Assembly: GCA_938049125.1 (NCBI GenBank)
Contig: CALICR010000154.1
Location: forward strand, 1-33,135
Reading direction: 5' to 3'
DNA: 33,135 bases
Origin: an uncultured Clostridia bacterium
Lineage (GTDB): Bacteria; Bacillota; Clostridia; Oscillospirales; Oscillospiraceae
A program made the translations under genes and the position numbers. Of this stretch, positions 22,845-29,299 are shown in pieces. The first letter of the stretch is position 1. Every line of letters starts with the position of its first letter. The notes below the pieces were generated by a model. That model made no database searches. It saw nothing but the letters and a program-made list of their open reading frames with translations, and was not told the DNA's origin.

Positions 22845-25076
22845 ATGAAACGGACAAAAGGAGAATGGCTGTTCCTGGCACTCTGTATCCTGCTTGGACT
22901 GGCCGGAATGACCTGGTTTGGGGTGGCCATCTGGGACAAGAGCGCGCTGCACTGGAATATGCATCAGCCGGCCTACCTGAAGGGCGTGGCGGAGTTGACG
23001 GTCGTTTTTATCCTGCTGTTTCTCAGCCTTGCGCTACCGCGGCGGCGCATGACGTCGGCGGTGCTGACCGGGCTGATCGCGGCCGCGTCGCTCTTTGCGC
23101 ACGGCTTTCTCTGGGCATTTCTGGCGGGCTGCCTCTATGCCGGCATGATCTGTATGACCGGACGGCTTCTCTGCCGCCTGCTGGTGCGGAAGGATGCAGC
23201 GTCCACGCCGGTGTGTATCCTGCTGGGCATTGCCGGAATTCTGATTCTGGTCGCGGTCTGCTCCGTTTTCAAAATCGGCACGCCGCGGACACTGCGTCGT
23301 GTTTACGCAGTCGTTTTCCTGCTGGAGCTGGCGTTCCACACAAAGCCGCTGCTCGCGCTGCTGCGCACGCAGGGCAGGGAATCGCTGCGCCGCGGCGAAC
23401 GACTGAAGCCGTTCACGGCGCTGCTCCTGACCGGAATTTTTACGGCATTTCTGCTGCAATGCTGCCGCGCAAATCTGGGACTGGACTACGATTCCGTGTG
23501 GTACGGACTGCGCTCCTCGGCGGTGCTTGCGCCCTATACCGGCATCTACGATACCGCCGTGCCGGTGAGCTGCGTCTATGTCTATCCCAAAGGCATTGAA
23601 ACGCTGGCGCTGGCGTTCAACTTCCCGCACACCTACAGCTTCGTCCTTGCAGTCAACCTGATGGCTGCGGCGCTGCTGCTCTATGTGGTCTACAAAACGG
23701 CGCGGCAGCTCTGCGGGCGGGACTGGTCGCTGTTTGCCGTGCTCGGATGCGCCGTGACGGCGGGCATCATGAATATGGCGGTGACGGCGAAATCCGACAT
23801 TGCTACGCTGCTGTTGCAGATGCTTGCAGTGTATTTCGCGGTGCAGGCGCTGCGCGAAAAACGCGCTGCATCGGTCTGGCTGGCGCTGGGGGCACTGGTG
23901 CTCTCCCTCTGCTTCAAGCCGTCGAGCATGATCTTTTCGCTGCTTCTGCTGCTTATTATGCTCGTCTGCTTCCTTTGCAGCCGGGTGCGTATCCGTGCAC
24001 AGGGCATCGGGACGCTGCTGCCGCCGGTGCTGGCGCTGGGCTTCCTGATCGCACGTACCTATCTTCTGACCGGCTATTTCAACACCTCCTTTGCGCTGGG
24101 ACTGCAGGAGGCGCTGGGATGTGCGGCGAAATATCCGCACGCAGGCGGACAGTCCACCGCAATGAACGGACTGGGAAAACTGCTGACGACCTCACTGTTC
24201 GGCGAACGGCTAAAGCGGCTGCTCTGCTTCTTCCTCGCGCCCACGACTGAGGAGCTGGATCACGTCATCATCGCGTGGCCGGGGCTGCTGTTTGCAGCGG
24301 TCTGGCTGTTTGTCGTCATCCGGGTGTTCTCCCATCCGAAACAGACGGTCGCGCGGATGCGGGAAAATCACGCCTATGCGTTCTCGCTGAGCGCGCTGGC
24401 GCTGATCAGCCTTGCCAGCATGGGCAGCATTATGCTCCTGCCCAAGCCGGACGGCAACTACTTTATGTTGATGTACGCGATGACGATGCTGCACGGCGCA
24501 GTGGAGCTGTCCACACTGAAGAATCCGCGTACGGCAAACGCCTGCTTCCTCGGGAGCGTTCCTCTGATCGCCTGCGGCTTTGCGCTGTGCCTGGCGTCGA
24601 GCTGGGCCTGGAGCACCGGGCTGACGCCCATCGACCTGTCCGCGAAGGGGGCCTACGATCACACGGTGGCGCGGCAGCAGACGGCGGCCTCCATGGAGGT
24701 GGATGAACTCTGCGCGGTGCTGGACGCCAGGGAGACCCGGCCGCGCGTCCTCATTGTGGACGGCGAGGTCCGACTGCTGATTGGTACAGATGCTGTCACG
24801 GACAACTGGCGGGATGTGACGGACTGGAGCAACAATGAGTTGATCCATTCGCCGGAGGACCTGCTGCACTACCTGACAGCAAGCGGGATGGATTATCTGC
24901 TGGTGACCGCGGGGTATCTGGGATCGGAGAACATCCGGTCGCTCCTGCGCCCCATGGCGGAGGCAGGACAACTGCAGATCGCCGCGGAGCAGAATGGCAG
25001 CTATCTGCTGCGTTTCGTCCCGGAGGGAGCAGCGCCCGATGCCGCACTGCTGGCGGCATTTTCTGGAATACAGTAA
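22845..25076 (+). CDS. Large multi-pass membrane protein, GT-C glycosyltransferase-like
   Basis: 743 residues with some 12-14 hydrophobic helices through about residue 590, then a soluble domain of about 150 residues (AYDHTVARQQTAASMEVDEL onward). The first large external loop holds LGLDYDSVWYGLRSSAVLAP with Asp214 and Asp216, placed like the catalytic acidic motif of GT-C enzymes, which use polyprenyl-phosphate sugars outside the membrane. ATG 22845 is used. An in-frame GTG at 22836 with GAGGGA 6 nt upstream is a real alternative; the longer open frame overlaps gmhA. Position at the end of the polymer block suggests it adds a side sugar to the exported chain. The family is not certain. Confidence 0.72.
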   Translation: MKRTKGEWLFLALCILLGLAGMTWFGVAIWDKSALHWNMHQPAYLKGVAELTVVFILLFLSLALPRRRMTSAVLTGLIAAASLFAHGFLWAFLAGCLYAGMICMTGRLLCRLLVRKDAASTPVCILLGIAGILILVAVCSVFKIGTPRTLRRVYAVVFLLELAFHTKPLLALLRTQGRESLRRGERLKPFTALLLTGIFTAFLLQCCRANLGLDYDSVWYGLRSSAVLAPYTGIYDTAVPVSCVYVYPKGIETLALAFNFPHTYSFVLAVNLMAAALLLYVVYKTARQLCGRDWSLFAVLGCAVTAGIMNMAVTAKSDIATLLLQMLAVYFAVQALREKRAASVWLALGALVLSLCFKPSSMIFSLLLLLIMLVCFLCSRVRIRAQGIGTLLPPVLALGFLIARTYLLTGYFNTSFALGLQEALGCAAKYPHAGGQSTAMNGLGKLLTTSLFGERLKRLLCFFLAPTTEELDHVIIAWPGLLFAAVWLFVVIRVFSHPKQTVARMRENHAYAFSLSALALISLASMGSIMLLPKPDGNYFMLMYAMTMLHGAVELSTLKNPRTANACFLGSVPLIACGFALCLASSWAWSTGLTPIDLSAKGAYDHTVARQQTAASMEVDELCAVLDARETRPRVLIVDGEVRLLIGTDAVTDNWRDVTDWSNNELIHSPEDLLHYLTASGMDYLLVTAGYLGSENIRSLLRPMAEAGQLQIAAEQNGSYLLRFVPEGAAPDAALLAAFSGIQ

Positions 25077-25146
25077 AACGCGGCACACCCGTGCCGTGGA
25101 ATATAGAAAGGATGATGTACCCATAGGAAAGCAAGAAAGAGAACAC

Positions 25147-25611
25147 ATGGAGATCCGCCAGATCTTTGAGAACAAGAAGCAGTATATGGATCTGCTGTTC
25201 CTGGCGGACGAGCAGGAGGACATGATCAACCGGTATCTGGACAAGGGAGAGATGTTTGTGCTCTTCGATCCGGAGCCGGTGGGGGAGTGCGTGGTCTGCG
25301 ACCTCGGGGACGGCGTCTTCGAGATCAAGAACATCGCCACGTCGCCGGAGGTCCACGGCAAGGGCTATGGCCGGGTGCTGATCGAGTTCCTGGCGGAGCA
25401 CTACCGCGGTCGCTGCCGGCAGCTCTTCGCCGGGACCGGGGACAGCCCGCTGACGCTGCCGTTCTACAAGAAGTGCGGCTTCCGGGAGCACCACCGGCTC
25501 AAGAATTTCTACACGGACAACTATGACCACCCCATCATCGAGGCGGGGGTCCAGCTCGTGGACATGGTGTATCTCTGCCGGGAATTCCCGGATGCCGCGC
25601 CGCAGGAATAA
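25147..25611 (+). CDS. GNAT-family N-acetyltransferase
   Basis: 154 residues. A GNAT core is visible: VCDLGDGVFEIKNIATSPEV followed by the acetyl-CoA loop HGKGYGRVLIEFL, then LPFYKKCGFREHHRLKNFYT. It transfers an acetyl group to an amine or small molecule whose identity is unknown. The start ATG 25147 is the first in-frame ATG after the preceding stop. The upstream sequence AAGAAAGAGAA is only a weak ribosome site. It lies 70 nt after the GT-C-like gene and could be transcribed from the polymer block, but nothing ties it to the polymer. Confidence 0.85.
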   Translation: MEIRQIFENKKQYMDLLFLADEQEDMINRYLDKGEMFVLFDPEPVGECVVCDLGDGVFEIKNIATSPEVHGKGYGRVLIEFLAEHYRGRCRQLFAGTGDSPLTLPFYKKCGFREHHRLKNFYTDNYDHPIIEAGVQLVDMVYLCREFPDAAPQE

Positions 25612-25637
25612 TTTCCGCAAAAATCTGCGCGAGGCCC

Positions 25638-25666
25638 TTGCTTTTTTGAGAGGTGCGTCTTATAAT
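25638..25666 (+). promoter_or_regulatory. Promoter for the c-di-AMP receptor gene
   Basis: TTGCTT (25638-25643), a 17-nt spacer and a perfect TATAAT (25661-25666), 44 nt before the start codon. A small GC hairpin (CCGCCGG...CCGGCGG, 25681-25695) lies in the leader. Confidence 0.75.
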
Positions 25667-25710
25667 ACGGTGAAATCAATCCGCCGGACCGGCGGAAGGA
25701 GAGGTGCCAT

Positions 25711-26067
25711 ATGAACGAGACGACCTGCGACAAGCTGGTATTTGCCGTCCTCCAGGGCGACGACTACGGCGAAGTGGTCTACGCGCTGAATCAGGAGGGG
25801 ATCGCCGTCACGATGCTGAACTCCACGGGCGGTTTCCTGAAAAAGCGGAGCGTGACGGTCATGATTGGCGTCGCGCACGACCGGCTGGATACGGTGCTGG
25901 CCGTCCTCAAGCGGACGGCCGGACGCCGGGTCGAGACGGTGTACCAGGGGGTCCCTGCCATGGGATCCTGTGAGATCGATCCGCTGATCGCAGCTGCGCC
26001 GGTGAAGGTGCAGTGCGGCGGCATCGTGGCCTTCATTCTGGACCTGGACCGGATGGAGCGCTTCTGA
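25711..26067 (+). CDS. darA: Cyclic-di-AMP receptor, PII-like (DarA/PstA family)
   Basis: 118 residues. The fold signature is clear against B. subtilis DarA/PstA: KLVFAVLQGDDYGEVVYALN, the nucleotide loop STGGFLKKRSVTVMIGV, then a partner strand ending VQCGGIVAFILDLDRMERF, as in the '...GGATVFVLPVDqFhqF' end of the family. These trimers bind c-di-AMP; the downstream target is unknown in most species. AAGGAGAGG lies 6 nt before the ATG. It is monocistronic between its own promoter and a bidirectional terminator. Confidence 0.93.
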   Translation: MNETTCDKLVFAVLQGDDYGEVVYALNQEGIAVTMLNSTGGFLKKRSVTVMIGVAHDRLDTVLAVLKRTAGRRVETVYQGVPAMGSCEIDPLIAAAPVKVQCGGIVAFILDLDRMERF

Positions 26068-26076
26068 GCGTAAAAA

Positions 26077-26113
26077 TGCGGCCTGCGCAGCATGCACAGG
26101 CCGCAGTTTTTTT
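26077..26113 (+). terminator. Bidirectional intrinsic terminator
   Basis: TGCGGCCTG (26077-26085) pairs with CAGGCCGCA (26097-26105) and is followed by GTTTTTTT. On the minus strand the stem is followed by TTTTTA. It serves both darA and the convergent cupin gene that ends at 26116. Confidence 0.9.
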
Positions 26114-26115
26114 GC

Positions 26116-26454
26116 TCAGTCCTCGGGGAACACGACGGTGAGGAGCATCTTGAAGTCCTCCTCGGCGAAAACGGCATGGGGCTTCTTGGCGGGCATGACC
26201 AGCGTCTCGCCGGCGTGGAGGTGGTAGACCGTGCCGTCCACGGTGAACTGGCCGAGGCCCTCCAGTACCGTGACCATGGCGTCGCCGGTGGAGTCGTGGG
26301 TGCCGATGGCCTCACCCTTGGAGAAGGAGAAGAGGGTGATACTGACGGCCTCGTTCTGGGCCAGGGTCTTGCTGATGACCTGGCCGGGCTGGACGTCCAG
26401 CTGGGCGGGCAGGGAGAGAACGGTCTCATGGGGGATGTTTTTCAGATAGGTCAT
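26116..26454 (-). CDS. Small single-domain cupin protein
   Basis: 112 residues from MTYLKNIPHETV. It has a single cupin barrel: IGTHDSTGDAMVTVLEGLGQ (motif 1, with only one of the usual histidines) and LHAGETLVMPAKKPHAVFA (motif 2 with PxxxPH). The ATG is chosen because AAAGGAGAG sits 6 nt before it; an in-frame TTG 18 nt further upstream would overlap the ribosome site. Cupins of this length and wording commonly lie beside Fe-S proteins in Clostridia, as here. The ligand is unknown. It is the last gene of the three-gene minus-strand operon. Confidence 0.85.
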   Translation of the reverse strand: MTYLKNIPHETVLSLPAQLDVQPGQVISKTLAQNEAVSITLFSFSKGEAIGTHDSTGDAMVTVLEGLGQFTVDGTVYHLHAGETLVMPAKKPHAVFAEEDFKMLLTVVFPED

Positions 26455-26486
26455 GGAAAGCTCTCCTTTCAAAGTTCGGGCGGCGC

Positions 26487-27203
26487 TCAGTCCGCAATCT
26501 TGCCGTCAATGGTGATGGTGACGACCTGCCAGGGGAGACGCTTGCCGCTGGCCTTCAGAGCTTCCTTGGCGGCGAATTCCAGGCCGCCGCAGCAGGGGAC
26601 CTCCATGCGGACCACAGTGACACTGCGGACGTCATTCCGCCGCAGAATCTCCGTCAGCTTCTCGCGGTAGTCCACGCTGTCCAGCTTCGGGCAGCCCACC
26701 AGGGTGATGCGGTCCCGGATGAATTCCTCGTGGAAGGCCGCGTAGGCGTAAGCCGTGCAGTCCGCGGCGATGAGCAGGTCCGCGCCGTTGAAATAGGGCG
26801 CTGTGGGCGGCACCAGCCGGATCTGTACCGGCCACTGACGGAGCTGGCTCTCCCGTCCCGTGCCCGCGGGCGCTTCGGCGCGGGACACCGGGGCGTCCCC
26901 GTGGGCAAAGAATTTGAGGGCGGAGCCGGGACATCCGTGGGGCTTCTCCGCAGCCGTCGGGGCCTTGGCCGCCTTGGCGGCCAGCACCGCTGCCTCGTCG
27001 TAGGCCGGGGCCTCGCGCTCCTCAAAGGTGATGGCCCCGGTGGGGCAGGCGGGCAGGCAGTCGCCCAGGCCGTCGCAGTAGTGCTCCCGGGCCAGGCGAG
27101 CCTTGCCGTTCACCATCTCAATGGCTCCCTCGTGGCAGGCGGCGGCGCAGGCGCCGCAGCCATTGCATTTTTCTTCGTCGATTCGGATGATCTTCCGGAT
27201 CAT
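26487..27203 (-). CDS. 4Fe-4S ferredoxin-domain protein of the conserved clostridial type
   Basis: 238 residues. The N-terminal 60 residues hold a cluster motif EEKCNGCGACAAACHEGAIE (C-x2-C-x2-C-x3-C) and a second, looser set HYCDGLGDCLPACPTGAI. The rest carries additional cysteines in CPGSALKFF, LLIAADCTAYAYAAFHEEFI, LVGCPKLDSVDY and MEVPCCGGLEFA. This architecture is a conserved, functionally uncharacterised redox protein of anaerobes, often near a cupin and Crp/Fnr or hybrid-cluster genes. Its start overlaps the zinc-ribbon stop (ATGA). Stress or redox sensing is a plausible role, not shown. Confidence 0.88.
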   Translation of the reverse strand: MIRKIIRIDEEKCNGCGACAAACHEGAIEMVNGKARLAREHYCDGLGDCLPACPTGAITFEEREAPAYDEAAVLAAKAAKAPTAAEKPHGCPGSALKFFAHGDAPVSRAEAPAGTGRESQLRQWPVQIRLVPPTAPYFNGADLLIAADCTAYAYAAFHEEFIRDRITLVGCPKLDSVDYREKLTEILRRNDVRSVTVVRMEVPCCGGLEFAAKEALKASGKRLPWQVVTITIDGKIAD

Positions 27204-27487
27204 TTTTTGGTTCCTCCTTGCTTCGCTGCGCGCTCCTCGGCGGCGCGGGCCTTCTGGGCAGCGGCGATCTCCATCATGTGCTCGTACATCTCATCGCCGA
27301 CGCACTTGCGAGCGTATTTGCACCACTGCACGCAGCTCAGCGTGTCGTTGTAGACCGTAAAGCCGCAGTTTTCACAGGTGACTTCCGTGTCCGTGGAAAA
27401 GATCTCGATGGGTGCGCCGCACTGGGGGCATACTTTTTCGGAGATCGTCGGGGTCCGGGGCTTGCCCTGGCATCCGTCCATGATCAT
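27200..27487 (-). CDS. Small zinc-ribbon protein
   Basis: 95 residues. Four cysteines form a zinc ribbon, VCPQCGAPIEIFS and VTCENCGFTVYND. They are followed by a second Cys group, LSCVQWCKYARKCVGDEMY, and a basic/Ala-rich C-terminal helix. AAGGAGG lies 10 nt before the ATG. It is the first gene of the operon with the 4Fe-4S protein and cupin. Proteins of this kind accompany that 4Fe-4S gene in many Clostridia. The function is unknown. Confidence 0.85.
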   Translation of the reverse strand: MIMDGCQGKPRTPTISEKVCPQCGAPIEIFSTDTEVTCENCGFTVYNDTLSCVQWCKYARKCVGDEMYEHMMEIAAAQKARAAEERAAKQGGTKK

Positions 27488-27570
27488 GGTTCATCGGCCT
27501 CCTTTTCGCCCGGCGGGCCGGGCTTCTCTGTTTTCTGCCTCTATCTTAGCAGACAGACCGGAAATTGTAT

Positions 27571-27584
27571 GTTGGAAATCCAAC
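27571..27584. promoter_or_regulatory. Palindromic operator candidate upstream of the zinc-ribbon/Fe-S/cupin operon
   Basis: GTTGGAAATCCAAC is an inverted repeat, GTTGGA-AA-TCCAAC, with perfect 6-bp arms. It lies 84 nt upstream of the operon start and about 50 nt upstream of the ydcF-like promoter on the other strand. A weak minus-strand -10-like TAAGAT (complement of 27543-27548) lies between it and the operon. A dimeric regulator, for example of the Crp/Fnr type, could bind here; no regulator gene is in the window. Confidence 0.5.
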
Positions 27585-27632
27585 AAACTGAGATTTTTTG
27601 AGGAAATTTGCCCCGGCGGAGGCCGCTTTGGA

Positions 27633-27661
27633 TTTACAGGGCGGCGGTTTCGGGGTATAAT
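27633..27661 (+). promoter_or_regulatory. Promoter for the ydcF-like gene
   Basis: TTTACA (27633-27638), a 17-nt spacer and a perfect TATAAT (27656-27661), 59 nt before the ATG. A GCCGCC/GGCGGC hairpin sits in the leader at 27668-27684. Confidence 0.78.
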
Positions 27662-27720
27662 GAGGACGCCGCCTCCGGGCGGCGGCGCACGATACTATTT
27701 ATATAAAAGGATCGGACCAC

Positions 27721-28482
27721 ATGGCAAAGCGCATTCTCCTTCTTCTCCTCTCTGCGGCCTCGCTTGCTTATTATCTCTGGATCGGCAGCAACAATGCATT
27801 CTCCATGTCGCTGCTCTCCGTCTGGCCTGCGCTCTCGGTGCTGTTTCTGGGGCTGGCGCTTCTGCCGAAGCGGGTGCGGCTGCCGCGCTGGCTGCGCTGG
27901 ACGCTGCTTGTATTTCTGCTGCCTGTGCTGATCGCAGCGGGCTGCATCCTCGGCGGCATGACGGCCCGGGGCGGGGAAGACTTCGACTGCCTCGTCGTGC
28001 TGGGTGCGGCGCTGAACGGACGGGAGCCGTCGGCAGCGCTGGAGGCTCGGCTCGAGACGGCGGCGGACTACCTCGACGCGCATCCGGAGACGGACGTCAT
28101 CGTCTCCGGCGGCCAGGGCGTCTCCGAGGTCGTCAGCGAGGCGGAATGCATGCGGGACTGGCTCCTGCGCCGCGGCATCGACCCAGGGCGCATCCGCATG
28201 GAGGACCGCTCCACGGATACGGCGGAGAACCTCCGTTACAGTCTCGCCATGCTGCCCGGCGAGGGTCTGCGCGTCGGCATCGTCACGAGCAATTTCCACG
28301 TGTTCCGCTCCCTCGGCATCGCCCGGGCCGAGGCCGGGGACCGGCTGACGCTCCGCGGGCTGGCAGCTCCCTTTTCACCGCGGCTGTTGCCCCATTTCCT
28401 GCTGCGGGAGCTGTGCGCCGTGGGCGCGGATACCTTGCGGGGCCGAATGTGCTGGTTTTTATGCATTCCTTTCAAAAGTTGA
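27721..28482 (+). CDS. YdcF/ElyC/SanA-like (DUF218) membrane protein
   Basis: 253 residues. Three hydrophobic segments occupy about residues 1-80. The DUF218 domain follows: DFDCLVVLGAALNGREPSAA, VIVSGGQGVSEVVSEAECM (about 122-140), RIRMEDRSTDTAENLRYSL and VGIVTSNFHVFRSLGIAR. These are the motifs of SanA/ElyC/YdcF proteins, which affect envelope integrity and polyprenyl-phosphate or peptidoglycan processes in other bacteria. The exact reaction is unsettled. AAAAGGATC lies upstream of the ATG. It stands alone, with no obvious terminator before the next promoter. Confidence 0.88.
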   Translation: MAKRILLLLLSAASLAYYLWIGSNNAFSMSLLSVWPALSVLFLGLALLPKRVRLPRWLRWTLLVFLLPVLIAAGCILGGMTARGGEDFDCLVVLGAALNGREPSAALEARLETAADYLDAHPETDVIVSGGQGVSEVVSEAECMRDWLLRRGIDPGRIRMEDRSTDTAENLRYSLAMLPGEGLRVGIVTSNFHVFRSLGIARAEAGDRLTLRGLAAPFSPRLLPHFLLRELCAVGADTLRGRMCWFLCIPFKS

Positions 28483-28504
28483 AGGAAAGACTATATTTTG
28501 TAGG

Positions 28505-28533
28505 TTGACACGGGACGAAAAAAAGGATATAGT
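28505..28533 (+). promoter_or_regulatory. Strong promoter of the cobalamin riboswitch transcript
   Basis: A perfect TTGACA (28505-28510), a 17-nt spacer and TATAGT (28528-28533). Transcription would start near 28540, immediately before the riboswitch. Confidence 0.9.
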
Positions 28534-28550
28534 AGAAACGAAAAATCAAG

Positions 28551-28738
28551 AGCACCAAGTGCCGCCGGTGCTGCCTGAGGGCCGGCGGAGAATAGTGAAT
28601 CGGGTGAGATTCCCGAACGGTACCGCCACTGTGAGCGCGGAGACCGTACACAGGGCGAAAGCCGGTCATTGGGGAGCCATTCCCTGAGAAGGCCGTGTAC
28701 GGTCGGTGAGGCGCGAGTCAGGAGACCTGCTTGGAGGC
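28551..28738 (+). ncRNA. Cobalamin (B12) riboswitch aptamer
   Basis: Conserved elements appear in the correct order: GGTGCTGCCTGAGGG, then GAATAGTGAATCGGGTGAGA with ATTCCCG (the 'gggAAn-ccGGTGaaAatCCg' element), CCGCCACTGTGAGC (the 'CcgCcACTG' core), AAGCCGGTCATTGG and the B12 box GAGTCAGGAGACCTGC. P1 can close through CCAAG (28555-28559) and CTTGG (28729-28733). All main elements are present, so the aptamer looks intact. When adenosyl- or another cobalamin binds, transcription is expected to stop at the terminator at 28800. No corrin synthesis or transport gene follows directly. Confidence 0.93.
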
Positions 28739-28799
28739 ATTTTCCCCTGCGCGCTTTGCGAGTTATGAGGTGCGTGGTCGATTTTGTGACGCAGAAAAA

Positions 28800-28841
28800 C
28801 GGCTGCGGCAACGATGGTTGCCGCAGCCGCTTTTGATTTTT
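28800..28841 (+). terminator. Riboswitch-associated intrinsic terminator
   Basis: CGGCTGCGGCAAC (28800-28812) pairs perfectly with GTTGCCGCAGCCG (28817-28829) around GATG, followed by CTTTTGATTTTT. It lies 62 nt after the aptamer and is the likely expression-platform terminator. Which upstream bases form the antiterminator was not resolved. Confidence 0.9.
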
Positions 28842-28979
28842 CAGTGAATACGGGCGCGGAACTTCCCCCATTCCCGCCCGCACGTGCGGTGGGGCCGGCG
28901 GTACCGGTCCCCCTGAGATGCCCGGCGTCCCGCTTTCCCCCAGCGAGCGCCGGGCACAGAACCGAAACAGGTGAATGCG
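28842..28979 (+). other. Structured leader between the riboswitch terminator and the 49-codon gene
   Basis: Three hairpins stand in a row: the palindrome CCGCACGTGCGG (28878-28889); GGGGCCGG (28891-28898) with CCGG-T-CCCC (28904-28912); and GCCCGGCG (28920-28927) with CGCCGGGC (28948-28955), which has an inner CGCT/AGCG stem. None is followed by a T-run. The sequence fits no RNA family I can name. The third hairpin ends 15 nt before the AGGTGA ribosome site of the small gene and could gate its translation. Confidence 0.5.
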
Positions 28980-29129
28980 ATGCAGCAGAACATGGATATC
29001 TCCCCCCAGGAGGCAAAGCTGATCCGGCTCATCCGCTCGATGACGTCCGGAGAGCTCCTGATCATTGTAAAAGATAATCGACCGATCCGTGTGGAACAGA
29101 TCGAACGGGGCATCCCGCTTTCAACGTGA
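28980..29129 (+). CDS. 49-residue protein, possibly DUF2292 (YezD)-like
   Basis: ATG at 28980, stop TGA at 29127-29129. The sequence starts MQQNMDISPQEAKLIRLIRS and continues SGELLIIVKDNRPIRVEQIE. The pattern 'I..I..G.l.IivkdnrpirVEqIE' resembles DUF2292/YezD small proteins ('i..i.yGsv.iivqDgrvvqie'), of unknown function. AGGTGA lies 6 nt before the ATG. It is the first gene after the cobalamin riboswitch and its terminator, and is followed by its own terminator. There are no membrane segments. The coding potential is supported by the ribosome site and the domain-like pattern only. Confidence 0.6.
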   Translation: MQQNMDISPQEAKLIRLIRSMTSGELLIIVKDNRPIRVEQIERGIPLST

Positions 29130-29171
29130 GTACCCCGGATTGTGCAGCAGGGACCGACGGAAGAACCGAGG

Positions 29172-29219
29172 CCCGGGAGGCGGAGGCACAGCAGTGCTCC
29201 GCCTATCGGGCGTTTTTTC
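29172..29219 (+). terminator. Intrinsic terminator after the 49-codon gene
   Basis: GCCCG-GG-AGGCGGAG pairs with CTCCGCCT-AT-CGGGC, with an extra GCAC/GTGC pairing at the loop, followed by GTTTTTT. It separates the small gene from the surface-protein gene, leaving only about 80 nt for a new promoter. Confidence 0.85.
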
Positions 29220-29299
29220 AATAAGCGCCCGATTTAATTCTGTTCTGCGCCTCTGCGGCGTTTGAGATAGCAAAGAAAATGGAGAAATGGAGGAAAACC

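Noticed and set aside
25081..25099. Small hairpin after the GT-C-like gene (CGGCAC/GTGCCG) as a terminator
   Set aside because: The stem is about 6 bp with a 3-nt loop and no T-run follows, so transcription probably continues toward the acetyltransferase gene.
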